From assembly GCF_001423695.1 (NCBI RefSeq), contig NZ_LMOZ01000002.1, positions 658-64,657 of the forward strand: a DNA stretch of 64,000 bases, given 5' to 3'. Origin of the DNA: Leifsonia sp. Leaf336. GTDB taxonomy: Bacteria; Actinomycetota; Actinomycetes; Actinomycetales; Microbacteriaceae. Both the position numbers and the translations under genes were made by a program. Shown piece by piece: positions 25,987 to 34,749 of this stretch (its first letter is position 1; each line of letters begins with the position of its first letter). The notes under the pieces were generated by a model, which was not told the DNA's origin, did not search any database, and saw nothing but the letters and a program-made list of their open reading frames with translations.

Positions 25987-26943
25987 ATGACCACAGCAAC
26001 GAACCGCCCGCCCCGGGTGGCGACGTCGTCACTCGACGACATCCCGCACAAGCCCGCACGCCGCCGGCCGCGCCGCAACAGCGTCGGCGCGAAACTGTGG
26101 TGGTTCGTACTCCCTGCGGCGGCGATCTATCTGTACGTGGTGCTCGCCCCGACCTTCCAGGGCATCGGCTCGGCGTTCACGAACTGGTCCTTCTCGAACC
26201 CGAATCCCACGTTCACCGGTTGGGACAACTTCACCAAGATCTTCCAGTCGGATGCTGGTCCTGCGGCCCTCCGCACGCTCGTGATCGCGTTCATCGTCGT
26301 GGTGCTGCAGAACGTGTTCGGGCTCGGACTGGCCCTGCTCCTGACTGGCAGGATCGCCGGGCGGAATGTCTTGCGGACGATCATCTTCGCGCCGATGGTC
26401 GTCTCGGCGCTGGTCGTCGGCTATCTGTTCAAGTTCATCTTCGGGCCGCCCGGCATCGGCGCCGCCAATCTGGTGCTTCACTCGCTCGGGTTGCCGCAGG
26501 TCGATTTCCTCGGCAACCCCACCTCGGCCTTGTGGATCATCATCGTCACGATCGTCTGGCAGTTCACCGGCTCGACGATGATCATCTACCTCGCGGGGCT
26601 GCAGGGCGTACCGGCCGAGCTGTTGGAGGCCGCCTCCCTCGACGGCGCAGGGTACTGGAAGCGGTTCTGGTTCGTGACCCGTCCGCTGCTGGCGCCCGCC
26701 ATCACCATCAACCTCATGATCGGACTCATCGGGGGGTTGAAGATCTTCGACCAGATCTTCTCCATCACCGGCGGCGGCCCGGGCGGCCAGACGCAGACGA
26801 TCTCGACGCAGATCTACCAGATCTTCAGCCAGTTCGGCGAATGGGGAGAGTCGGCGGCGTTCGCCCTGGTGCTCGCCGTGGCTGTCGGAGTGCTGTCGTT
26901 CATCCAGTTCACGGTTCTTCGTCGTCAGGAGAGGAAGTCATGA
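25987..26943 (+). CDS. CUT1 sugar ABC transporter permease 1
   Basis: 318 aa, from the ATG at 25987 (GAAAAGAAG upstream; an in-frame ATG at 25963 is possible). About six membrane segments follow a basic N-terminus. The EAA-type loop is EAASLDGAGYWKRFWFVTRP, the contact with the ATPase. This is the MalF/UgpA type of subunit for oligosaccharide uptake. The order is permease, permease, binding protein, and no ATPase gene is present, so a shared MsiK-type ATPase elsewhere must serve it. Neighbouring GH78 suggests rhamnose-containing oligosaccharides. Confidence 0.93.
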   Translation: MTTATNRPPRVATSSLDDIPHKPARRRPRRNSVGAKLWWFVLPAAAIYLYVVLAPTFQGIGSAFTNWSFSNPNPTFTGWDNFTKIFQSDAGPAALRTLVIAFIVVVLQNVFGLGLALLLTGRIAGRNVLRTIIFAPMVVSALVVGYLFKFIFGPPGIGAANLVLHSLGLPQVDFLGNPTSALWIIIVTIVWQFTGSTMIIYLAGLQGVPAELLEAASLDGAGYWKRFWFVTRPLLAPAITINLMIGLIGGLKIFDQIFSITGGGPGGQTQTISTQIYQIFSQFGEWGESAAFALVLAVAVGVLSFIQFTVLRRQERKS

Positions 26944-27764
26944 AAGGTCGCCTCGGCACCCGCATCGGGTCCCATGTTCTCGCCTACGGGGTGACGATCG
27001 TCTTCCTCATCCCCGTGTATATCCTGGTGAACCTGTCTCTTCGCAGTCCGGACGACCTCACGCCGGCGATCTTTCCCACCCTGCGGCCGACGCTCGACAA
27101 CTTCATCGGCGCCTGGAACGGTTCGCCGCTACCGGGGTCCATCGTCACCAGTCTGATCGTGACGAGTCTGTCGTGCGTCGTCGTCCTCGGGCTCGCCACC
27201 ATGGCCTCCTACCCGCTGGCCCGGTCCACCGCGCGGCTCTCCAACGCGACGTTCTACTTCTTCCTCGTCGGTTTGCTCCTTCCGTTCCAGCTCGCCCTGA
27301 TCCCGCTCTACATCCAGATGCGCGACCTCGGGTTGCTCGGGAGTATCTGGTCGCTGGTGATCGTGTATGCGGGAGTGCAGATGCCGTTCTCGATCTTCCT
27401 CATCACCACGTTCATCCGCTCCAGCGTCCCGACCGAGTACGAGGAGGCCGGGCAGATCGACGGCTGCAGCCCGATCCAGACCTTCTGGCACGTGGTGGTC
27501 CCGCTTCTGCGACCGGTGCTCGGCACCTGCCTCATCCTCAACGCGGTCGGAATCTGGAACGACTTCTTCACACCGCTGATCTATCTGGCCGGCAGCGACC
27601 AGGTCACCATCCCCATGGCCATCTACCAGTTCGTCGGGCAGTACACGAGCAACTGGCCTCTCATCTTCGCTTCGCTGATCATCTCGATGATCCCCGTCCT
27701 CGCCCTGTACCTGATCTTCCAGCGGTACGTCATCCAAGGCTTCGCGGGCGGTCTCAAAGGCTGA
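26940..27764 (+). CDS. CUT1 sugar ABC transporter permease 2
   Basis: 274 aa. The ATG at 26940 overlaps the stop of permease 1 (ATGA). MalG/UgpE-type protein with six hydrophobic segments and the EAA loop EYEEAGQIDGCSPIQTFWHV. It forms the translocation pore with permease 1 and is followed after 81 bp by the binding-protein gene. The short gap to that gene holds a ribosome binding site but no clear promoter. Confidence 0.93.
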   Translation: MKGRLGTRIGSHVLAYGVTIVFLIPVYILVNLSLRSPDDLTPAIFPTLRPTLDNFIGAWNGSPLPGSIVTSLIVTSLSCVVVLGLATMASYPLARSTARLSNATFYFFLVGLLLPFQLALIPLYIQMRDLGLLGSIWSLVIVYAGVQMPFSIFLITTFIRSSVPTEYEEAGQIDGCSPIQTFWHVVVPLLRPVLGTCLILNAVGIWNDFFTPLIYLAGSDQVTIPMAIYQFVGQYTSNWPLIFASLIISMIPVLALYLIFQRYVIQGFAGGLKG

Positions 27765-27845
27765 CAGCGGCACTCCGTCCGGCCGCATACTCCGCCGGGC
27801 TTCCCCCACCACAGCACAACCTGACACAGACAAGGATCCAGATCG

Positions 27846-29117
27846 ATGAAGATCAAGAAACGAGTCATCGCGACTGCGGTAATCGCGCTCGCGTCGATCT
27901 CCCTCACCGCATGCTCGGGCAGCGGCAGCTCCGGCACCGCCGCCAGCGGCAAGATCGGGGGCACCCTCACCGGAGTCTTCTTCAGTGGGTTCAAGTCGAC
28001 GTACGAGAAGATCGCGCAAGACTTCGAGAAGAAGTACCCGAACGTGAAGGTGAAGTTCAACTATCAGGGCGGCGACGTCGGTTCGCTGGTCATGACCCAG
28101 CTACAGGCGGGGACCGCACCGGACATCCTCACGTCTTTCCCCGGCGGAGACCCCACGGACAACGCCGACACCCTCGCCGCACTCGCCGCGCACAACCGCA
28201 TCCTCCCACTGACGGCGAGCTGGACCGGGCAGATCCCGAAGGCGTGGGAGACCTCGTTCAATTACAAGGGCAAGACCTACGCCTACCCCGGCGCGCTGCA
28301 GCCGCTCTCGGCCATCTACAACAAGAGCAAGCTCGATGAGCTCGGGCTGAAGATCCCCGCCACGCTGGACGACGTCTACCAGCTCTGCAAGGACGCCAAG
28401 GCCAAGGGGGTGTACGCGTACGGCCAGGGTCTCGACGCGACGAGCCAGGGACCTCAGTTCCTCACCTTCGCTCAGAACGCGACTCTGATCGACGGCCCGG
28501 ATCCCCAGTTCTCCGACAAGCTCGCCAGCGGCAAGGCGACGTACCCGACATCGCCCTACGTGAAGCAGTTCCAGATCTACCAGAAGATGTTCAACGACGG
28601 CTGCTTCGGCGATGGCTCCATCGGGCGCACCCGCGACCAGGCGGCGACGGAGGTCGCTGCAGGGCACGCGCTGGGCATCGTGGACGTGGGGGCTGTCCTC
28701 CCCACGCTCCAGAAGGCGGCTCCGAAGTCGACGTTCGCCATCGCGGCGATGCCGGCGACGAACGACGGCAAGACCTACATCACGGCGCTCCCGGGCTTCG
28801 TCACCACGATCAACGCGAAGGCCAAGAACCCGGCGACGGCACAGGCCTTCCTCGACTTCATGGGGACGCCGGAAGCGTCGCTCGTCTACGCCCAGGGGTT
28901 CTCGTCCGTTCCGGTGCTTCCCAACGACAAGTACAAGGCGCCGGCGGAACTCAAGGACTTCGCCGCCCTGATCGCCGACGGCAAGTTCGCACCGCTGGAG
29001 ACGCTCCAGGCGCCCGTCCAGGCTGCGCTGAACCAGTCCGTGCAGTCGATGCTCCTCGGCAACGACACTCCCAAGGGCGTCGCGGAGAAATTGCAGGCGG
29101 CTTATACGAAGCCGTAG
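27846..29117 (+). CDS. Extracellular sugar-binding lipoprotein of the CUT1 transporter
   Basis: 423 aa. A lipoprotein signal peptide (positively charged start, hydrophobic core, lipobox LTAC with Cys23) is followed by a Ser/Gly linker and a family-1 solute-binding domain (KIAQDFEKKYPNVKVKFNYQ). It would sit on the outer face of the membrane and hand sugar to the two permeases encoded just upstream. A perfect 11-bp hairpin ends the transcription unit 10 bp after the stop codon. The ligand is unknown; an oligosaccharide from rhamnose-containing pectin would fit the GH78 neighbour. Confidence 0.93.
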   Translation: MKIKKRVIATAVIALASISLTACSGSGSSGTAASGKIGGTLTGVFFSGFKSTYEKIAQDFEKKYPNVKVKFNYQGGDVGSLVMTQLQAGTAPDILTSFPGGDPTDNADTLAALAAHNRILPLTASWTGQIPKAWETSFNYKGKTYAYPGALQPLSAIYNKSKLDELGLKIPATLDDVYQLCKDAKAKGVYAYGQGLDATSQGPQFLTFAQNATLIDGPDPQFSDKLASGKATYPTSPYVKQFQIYQKMFNDGCFGDGSIGRTRDQAATEVAAGHALGIVDVGAVLPTLQKAAPKSTFAIAAMPATNDGKTYITALPGFVTTINAKAKNPATAQAFLDFMGTPEASLVYAQGFSSVPVLPNDKYKAPAELKDFAALIADGKFAPLETLQAPVQAALNQSVQSMLLGNDTPKGVAEKLQAAYTKP

Positions 29118-29127
29118 CGGAACACAG

Positions 29128-29157
29128 GCGGGGCGCCGGGCGAGAGCGGCGCCCCGC
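29128..29157 (+). terminator. Hairpin terminator after the binding-protein gene
   Basis: GCGGGGCGCCG and CGGCGCCCCGC form a perfect 11-bp stem with an 8-nt loop, starting 10 bp after the stop codon. Confidence 0.75.
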
Positions 29158-29231
29158 TTGGCCGGCCTGGCCACGGCGAGCTCCACGAGCCTGTCGGGCG
29201 CCGGGCACATGCGAGAGGTCAGGAGGTCGGG

Positions 29232-30263
29232 GTGGCCGAGCAGACGGGAAGTGTCACACTTCGGACGGTTGCTGAGGCTGCAGGGGTGTCGATATCGACG
29301 GCCTCCCGGGCGCTCGCGGGGCGAGGCGATCTGACGGCTGTCACCCGCCGCACGGTCCTGGCTGTCGCGGGAGAGCTCGGATACCGCCCCAGCCGCAGGA
29401 GTCACAATCGGCAGAGCGCCCTCGACCCCCGGTTGATCGAGCTCGTCCTCGGGACCTTCGACGACCCGTGGACGAGCAGCGTCGTCGCCGGCGTGCGCAA
29501 AGCCGCCTTCACGAGCGGATACGACCTCGTGCTCACGCTCGAGCGCGAGGACGTGGCCGACGATTGGCCGGCACGCGTCGCACGGCGTCGCCCCTCCGGC
29601 GTGATCCTCGGGGTCATCAAGCCCACTCGGGCCCAGCTGAGAGAGTTGACCGACGCGAACGTGCCGGTCGTCCTGCTCGACCCGATGTCCGATCCCCACG
29701 GCGAGGTCGCCAGCGTCGGGGCGACCGATTGGCAAGGCGGCTACGATGCGGGAGCGCATCTCGCCCGTACGGGTCTCACGACTTTCGTGTTCGTCTCGGG
29801 CGTGCCCCGCTATCGCTTCGGAAAGGCTCGGGAGGAAGGGTTCCGCGCCGCGATCCGTTCATTCCGCCCCGACGCGACGATCGTGCGTATCGACGGCGAT
29901 TGGGGCGGTGCAGAGGTGACCCGAGGCTTCGCGGCGGCGGTGAGGGAACTCGGAACGCCGGTAGGTGTCTTCGCGAGCAATGACGACCTCGCGCTGGCCG
30001 TCTATCGAGCTGCCGAGAGGCTTCGATTGAGCATTCCGCATGATGTCAGCGTGATCGGATTCAACGACGAGCGCCGGGTGGCAATGGCCTCACCGCCGAT
30101 GACGTCCGTCCGGCAACCCATTCACGCGATGTCGAGCCGGGCCGTGCAGCTCGTCGGCGAGCTGCGCTCCGGGTGCTCGCAGTCGCGTGAACGGGAGGAG
30201 CTGCGCACTGAGCTCGTGGTCAGACGATCAACTCTGCCAATATTACCATTTGCTCAATATTAG
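29232..30263 (+). CDS. LacI-family transcriptional regulator (paralogue 2)
   Basis: 343 aa from a GTG with a perfect AGGAGG six bases upstream. HTH TVAEAAGVSISTASRAL, hinge, then a sugar-binding domain. It is a close paralogue of the LacI at 12591-13628 (shared blocks LIELVLG, FDDPWT-like, DDWPARVARRRPSGVILG, TDWQGGYDAG, EEGFRAAI). It lies downstream of the ABC transporter after a terminator, so it may be expressed separately. Likely targets are the rhamnosidase and transporter promoters, both of which carry TTGCGCAA. Confidence 0.92.
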   Translation: MAEQTGSVTLRTVAEAAGVSISTASRALAGRGDLTAVTRRTVLAVAGELGYRPSRRSHNRQSALDPRLIELVLGTFDDPWTSSVVAGVRKAAFTSGYDLVLTLEREDVADDWPARVARRRPSGVILGVIKPTRAQLRELTDANVPVVLLDPMSDPHGEVASVGATDWQGGYDAGAHLARTGLTTFVFVSGVPRYRFGKAREEGFRAAIRSFRPDATIVRIDGDWGGAEVTRGFAAAVRELGTPVGVFASNDDLALAVYRAAERLRLSIPHDVSVIGFNDERRVAMASPPMTSVRQPIHAMSSRAVQLVGELRSGCSQSREREELRTELVVRRSTLPILPFAQY

Positions 30264-30265
30264 GA

Positions 30266-30294
30266 TTGACTCGCGGGCTGCCGAAACCTAGGCT
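30266..30294 (+). promoter_or_regulatory. Promoter of the tannase-like gene
   Basis: TTGACT (30266-30271), 17-bp spacer, TAGGCT (30289-30294); predicted start about 30301 and GAGGAG before the ATG at 30327. A degenerate operator TTGCTCAA (30250-30257) lies just upstream in an A/T-rich patch. Confidence 0.55.
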
Positions 30295-30326
30295 CCCAGC
30301 GTGACCTCGACGAGGAGTAACGAGCA

Positions 30327-32351
30327 ATGACCGACACGATCACCGAATTCCAGATCGAAGACGAGCTCTTCCAGGAGCCGTACATCGACATCGATGAAGA
30401 GCGCACGGAACCCCGGGCGCACCGTTACGTCCACGGCGGGTTCGTCGGCACCGATACCCGGTTCTCGTTCTACTTCCCGCCGGCCGGCGCGTACGAGGGT
30501 CGCTTCTATCAGCACATCACCCCGGTGCCCGAGAGCGAGCACCTGGCGCCCCAGCTCTCCGGCGAAGAGGACAAGATCGGTTTCTCGTTCTCCTCCGGAG
30601 CCTTCTTCGTCGAGACGAACGGTGGGGGCGCACCGGATCTGAGCAAGGTGCAGCTCGACAACGACCCGACGATCGGGGCGTACCGGTCGCATGCAGCGGC
30701 GGCGCTCTATGCCAAGACGGTCGCCCAGTCGGTCTATGGTCCGCACACCACGTACGGCTATGCGTTCGGCGGATCCGGCGGCGGTTTCCGGACGATCGGT
30801 GCGGCCGAGAACACGCGCGACGCGTGGGACGGCTTCGTTCCCTATGTCATCGGGAGTCCGGTCGCGATCCCCAATGTCTTCACCGTCCGGATGCACGCGA
30901 TGCGGGTTCTGCGAGACGTCCTCGACGACGTCGTCGACGTCGTCGAACCGGGATCCGAGCGAACTATCGACGACGCCCTGACGGGCGAGCAACGTGCCGC
31001 CTACGACGAGGTGACGAAGATGGGCTTCCCGCCCCCGTCGTGGTACGGCCATCGGACGATGGGGACGCAGGCGTTCGGTGTCCTCTACAAGTCGCTCGGT
31101 GCGATCGACCCCACGTACTACGACGATTTCTGGACTGTGCCGGGGTACCTCGGAGCCGATCCCGCGTCGTCCGTCCACCGCGACCGCGTCCGGCTCACGA
31201 GCACCGTCACCCGTGTCTATACCCGTCAGGAGGCGGCCGAGACCGGGCTGCTCCTGGGGATCGTGGACGGTCCTTCCGGCGGGGTCGACGAGGCGTTCAA
31301 GGGTGGTATCACGGGACCGGATGTCGTCGTCGCGTTCCGTATCGCGGACGCGCCGCACACGAACCCGATGAACTCGGTGATCGCCGTGCTCACGGGTGCG
31401 GCGGCGGGGACGGAGGCGACCAGCTCCGGTGTGGAAGGCGACTTGGTCCTGGTGGACTTCCCCGATCTGAGCCCCGGCCTGCAGACGCTGCGCGCGGGCG
31501 ATGAGGTCAGCATCGACAACAGCAACCTGCTCGCCGCCCAGACCTACCATCGGCACCAGGTGCCCGACCGCGAGTTCACGGTGTGGGATCAGTTCCGTCT
31601 GGCCGACGGCTCCCCGAAGTATCCGCAGCGGCCCCTCCTGCTCGGACCGATCATGTCCCGTGGCGCGTCCGGTACCATCCAGTCGGGCGACATCGCAGAC
31701 AAGATGATCGTCGTGGAGTCGCTCCACGATCGCGAGGCGTTCGCCTGGCAGGCCGACTGGTATCGCTCCAAGGTGCGCGAGCACCTGGGTGACGCGACGG
31801 ACGACACCCTCCGCGTCTGGATGGTCGACCACGCGCTTCACGGCGATGTCGCGTACCAGGAGCATCCGACGCACACCGTGAGCTACCTGGGCGTGCTGCA
31901 CACGGCGCTCCGCCAGGTGGCCGCGTGGGCGGAGGCCGGTGTCGAGCCCGCCCCATCGACCCGGTACGACGTGATGGACGGACAGATCGTACTTCCGGCG
32001 GCTGCGGGCGATCGCGGCGGGGTCCAGCCGACGGTCGTGCTGACCGCGAATGGCGCGCAGCGCGCGGACGTCGCCGCGGGGGAGCGGGTGGCGTTCCGTG
32101 CGGTGGCGGAGACCTCCGAGCAGGACGCGCGGATCGTCGAACTGCACTGGGATATCGACGGCTCCGGCCGGTTCGAGGATCGGCAGCCGGTCACGTCCGC
32201 GGGCCCGGCCACCCAGGAGAGGGCGCACATCTTCAGCGCACCCGGCACGTATTTCGTGACCGTCAAAGCCGTCGCTCAGCATGGTGAGAACACGGAGTCG
32301 CCGTTCGGCCGGATCCAGAACCTGGCGCGAGTCCGCGTCGTCGTCAGCTGA
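30327..32351 (+). CDS. Tannase/feruloyl-esterase-like alpha/beta hydrolase with C-terminal PKD-like domain
   Basis: 674 aa. The nucleophile elbow is YAFGGSGGGFRT (Ser150) and the probable catalytic Asp/His are in VDHALHG (Asp501, His505). This arrangement is like tannase/feruloyl esterases, although overall similarity looks distant. Residues about 575-674 form a PKD-like beta-sandwich (ELHWDIDGSGRFEDRQP, HIFSAPGTYFVTVKA), a domain usually found on secreted carbohydrate-active enzymes. No signal peptide is visible, which is odd for a PKD protein. A promoter lies upstream and the gene converges with tetR 10 bp downstream. The substrate (a plant phenolic or acyl ester) is inference. Confidence 0.65.
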   Translation: MTDTITEFQIEDELFQEPYIDIDEERTEPRAHRYVHGGFVGTDTRFSFYFPPAGAYEGRFYQHITPVPESEHLAPQLSGEEDKIGFSFSSGAFFVETNGGGAPDLSKVQLDNDPTIGAYRSHAAAALYAKTVAQSVYGPHTTYGYAFGGSGGGFRTIGAAENTRDAWDGFVPYVIGSPVAIPNVFTVRMHAMRVLRDVLDDVVDVVEPGSERTIDDALTGEQRAAYDEVTKMGFPPPSWYGHRTMGTQAFGVLYKSLGAIDPTYYDDFWTVPGYLGADPASSVHRDRVRLTSTVTRVYTRQEAAETGLLLGIVDGPSGGVDEAFKGGITGPDVVVAFRIADAPHTNPMNSVIAVLTGAAAGTEATSSGVEGDLVLVDFPDLSPGLQTLRAGDEVSIDNSNLLAAQTYHRHQVPDREFTVWDQFRLADGSPKYPQRPLLLGPIMSRGASGTIQSGDIADKMIVVESLHDREAFAWQADWYRSKVREHLGDATDDTLRVWMVDHALHGDVAYQEHPTHTVSYLGVLHTALRQVAAWAEAGVEPAPSTRYDVMDGQIVLPAAAGDRGGVQPTVVLTANGAQRADVAAGERVAFRAVAETSEQDARIVELHWDIDGSGRFEDRQPVTSAGPATQERAHIFSAPGTYFVTVKAVAQHGENTESPFGRIQNLARVRVVVS

Positions 32352-32361
32352 AGGAGGTCGG

Positions 32362-33024
32362 TCAGGGGAGCTCGAGCATGCGGCGCTGAGCCTCCATGAT
32401 GTCCTGGCCCGCGAGCATCCGGAGGCCGCGATTCAGGAGTCGGTTGGCATCGACGGTCGAGTCGACCCCCGACAGCTCGCCCAGCCCCTGCCAGAGCGCG
32501 ATGAACTGCGTAGCGACGTCCGCCGGGTCGAGGGCGGGGTGCACCAGGCCGGCGTCCTGACGCGCCTCGATGATGCGGGTGAAGATCGCGACCGCGCGGG
32601 CGTCTCGCTCGGCGAAGTAGGTTGCGGCCGGATGGCCGGGAGTCATGGCCAGTCCGCGAACGTAGGCGACGAGCCGCTCCCGCGGACCGGCGTTGACGAT
32701 GAGCGGGAAGTCGACGTCGTGCAGGAGGGTGTCCAACGCACCCGGATCGACATCGTGGCCCTCGACGTCGACGTCCGTCCCGAATCCTGAGCTCTCGGCC
32801 GCGAGATCGTCGAGGCGTGCGAGGGCGGCGAGCAAGAGGTGGTCCTTCGTCGGGAAGTGGTACAGCACGGTCGCCTCGTTCGACCCGGAGCGCTCGGCGA
32901 CGAGTGCCGTCGTAACCCCTTCGTACCCGAGTTCGTCCACGATCCCCAGGACCGCGTCCGCGATGGACTGGCGTCGCTTCAGCGATCGCGCGTAGGGGCC
33001 TCGCTTGCTTCGGGTGTTCGTCAT
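32362..33024 (-). CDS. TetR-family transcriptional regulator
   Basis: 220 aa. The HTH covers about residues 20-65 (DELGYEGVTTALVAERSGSN then EATVLYHFPTKDHLLLAAL). The C-terminal ligand domain is all-helical. I chose the ATG at 33024 because a TATGGT box ends 7 nt before it (leaderless transcript). It is divergent from the GPH sugar symporter gene, which it probably represses together with its own gene. The inducer is unknown. Confidence 0.9.
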   Translation of the reverse strand: MTNTRSKRGPYARSLKRRQSIADAVLGIVDELGYEGVTTALVAERSGSNEATVLYHFPTKDHLLLAALARLDDLAAESSGFGTDVDVEGHDVDPGALDTLLHDVDFPLIVNAGPRERLVAYVRGLAMTPGHPAATYFAERDARAVAIFTRIIEARQDAGLVHPALDPADVATQFIALWQGLGELSGVDSTVDANRLLNRGLRMLAGQDIMEAQRRMLELP

Positions 33025-33031
33025 GGTCTTC

Positions 33032-33060
33032 ACCATAACCATCCGGCCGCGTTGCGCAAA
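33032..33060 (-). promoter_or_regulatory. Leaderless tetR promoter overlapping a TTGCGCAA palindrome
   Basis: Minus-strand -10 TATGGT (33037-33032) lies 7 nt before the ATG at 33024. The exact palindrome TTGCGCAA (33052-33059) covers the -35 position and lies 110 bp before the divergent symporter start, so a bound repressor could block tetR and influence the symporter gene. Confidence 0.5.
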
Positions 33061-33168
33061 TACTGAGTAAGTATGAAGTTTGGCGTTGCGTGCCGACGAG
33101 GCGCGTGCCTATCATTTCCGTACGGCGGCGATCCCGACTGCCGCCTGGTGTCCAACGGAGGAACCGAA

Positions 33169-34704
33169 ATGACGACGTCGTCTACGACCGAAAGAACGGC
33201 TCGACGCGAGGCGAAGAGACTCGACCCGACACGGGTGTCCTTCGGAAAGCTGGTCGCGTGGTCGTCGTCGCATGCCTCCTATGCCGCGAACGTGCTGTTC
33301 CTGGGCTTCTTCACCATCTACTGCACCGACACCCTCCAGCTGTCAGCTCCGATCGTCGGGCTCCTGCTGCTGCTCAGCCGGTTCGTCGATGCCGTCGGCG
33401 CGCTCGTCGCGGGATGGCTGGTGGACGTGGCGCCGGAGACGCGGTTCGGCAAAGCGCGCCCGTTCGACCTGGCGATCGTCGGCATCTGGGTCTTCACCGC
33501 CGTGATGTTCTCGGTTCCCGGGGGCCTCGGCGAGGTGGCGAAGTATGTCTGGGTCTTCATCTCCTACCTGCTCGTCACAGCGGTCTTCACACCCTTGTTC
33601 AACGCGAACCAGCCCCTCTACATGGCGCGGGCGTTCGCGAACAGGGACGTCTACACCAAGCTTTCGGCGCGATCCGGGCTGATCGTCGGAGCCGTCGCCC
33701 TCCTCGCGGGCGTCTCCGTCCCGATCCTGGTCCAGCAGGCGGGGAAGACCCCCGAGGCGTGGTCCATCATCAGCATCTGCGTCGCGGTACCGCTCGCCGT
33801 ATTCGGCCTGCTGAGATTCCTCACCATCAAGGAGATCCGCAATACGGAGGCGGAGGACAGCCCGAGGGTGAAGATGCGCGACATCATGCTCGTTCTCCGC
33901 ACCAACCCCTATCTGTGGATGCTGTCCAGCATCACGCTCCTCGGATCCGTGGTCGGCAGTGTCGGCGTCGGAGCGTACTACTTCCGCTACATCGTCGGCA
34001 ACCTTGCGATCATGGGCGTCTTCGGCATCGTGAACATCCTGGCGCTGCCGGTGCTCGCGCTCCTGCCGCCCCTCGTACGCCGGTTCTCGGTGTCCCGGGT
34101 GATCGCCGGCTTCTCGCTGATCGGTGCGCTGGGCTTCGCGATGTACTCGTTCGCCGGGGCGAACATCCCTCTGCTTCTCATCGCCGCCGTCCTGACGTCG
34201 GTCGGCGCCCTCCCCGCCTCCTTCCTTGCGACCGTCCTGGTCATCGACAACGCCACGTACAACGAATGGAAGGGCAACCGGCGGCTCGAGAGCGTCGGCG
34301 GCGGAGTGCAGAGCTTCGCTCAGAGCGCCGGAAGCGGCCTCGCCGCGGGAATGGCGGGCCTCGTTCTCGGAATCGTCGGGTACAACGGCGCGCACAATAC
34401 ACAGTCCCCCACAGCGATCGGCGGCATCGTGCTGCTGATGAGCTGGGTGCCGGCGGCGCTGAGTGTGGCGGTCTGCGTGATCGCGCTGTTCTACCACAAC
34501 CGATTCGAACGCCGACTACCGGAACTCACCGAGCAGCTCGAGTTCCGCAAGACCGGTGGGATCCCCGTCGGTACGATCCTGCTGGATCAGACCCAGGTCA
34601 ACGCCAACACCAACTCAGCACTCCTGGCATCGGGTGAGGAACTGGTGGGAACCGTGGAGGGGAAGTTGCGCAAGCGTTCCCGAAACCACGGCGGACGCCG
34701 GTAG
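33169..34704 (+). CDS. GPH-family (glycoside-pentoside-hexuronide) sugar symporter
   Basis: 511 aa from the ATG at 33169, preceded by GGAGG. About twelve hydrophobic segments. The family-typical FFTIYCTDTLQLSAPIVG and GWLVDVAPETRFGKARPF (loop 2-3) and VIDNATYNEWKGNRRLE are present. GPH proteins import galactosides, pentosides, xylosides or glucuronides with a cation. The C-terminal tail of about 60 residues is hydrophilic. It is followed after 45 bp by a serine-hydrolase gene, probably in the same transcript, and is divergent from tetR. Confidence 0.9.
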   Translation: MTTSSTTERTARREAKRLDPTRVSFGKLVAWSSSHASYAANVLFLGFFTIYCTDTLQLSAPIVGLLLLLSRFVDAVGALVAGWLVDVAPETRFGKARPFDLAIVGIWVFTAVMFSVPGGLGEVAKYVWVFISYLLVTAVFTPLFNANQPLYMARAFANRDVYTKLSARSGLIVGAVALLAGVSVPILVQQAGKTPEAWSIISICVAVPLAVFGLLRFLTIKEIRNTEAEDSPRVKMRDIMLVLRTNPYLWMLSSITLLGSVVGSVGVGAYYFRYIVGNLAIMGVFGIVNILALPVLALLPPLVRRFSVSRVIAGFSLIGALGFAMYSFAGANIPLLLIAAVLTSVGALPASFLATVLVIDNATYNEWKGNRRLESVGGGVQSFAQSAGSGLAAGMAGLVLGIVGYNGAHNTQSPTAIGGIVLLMSWVPAALSVAVCVIALFYHNRFERRLPELTEQLEFRKTGGIPVGTILLDQTQVNANTNSALLASGEELVGTVEGKLRKRSRNHGGRR

Positions 34705-34749
34705 GTTTCGGAGCACGTGGCCGGCACGATCGATCGGGAAGGTTCAAGG

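Noticed and set aside
30288-32282. A 664-codon minus-strand open frame
   Set aside because: Antisense shadow of the tannase-like gene, with low-complexity Arg/Asp-rich translation and no domain.
34665-34672. TTGCGCAA inside the symporter gene
   Set aside because: It falls within coding sequence. A role for the serine hydrolase 78 bp downstream is possible but not separable from chance.
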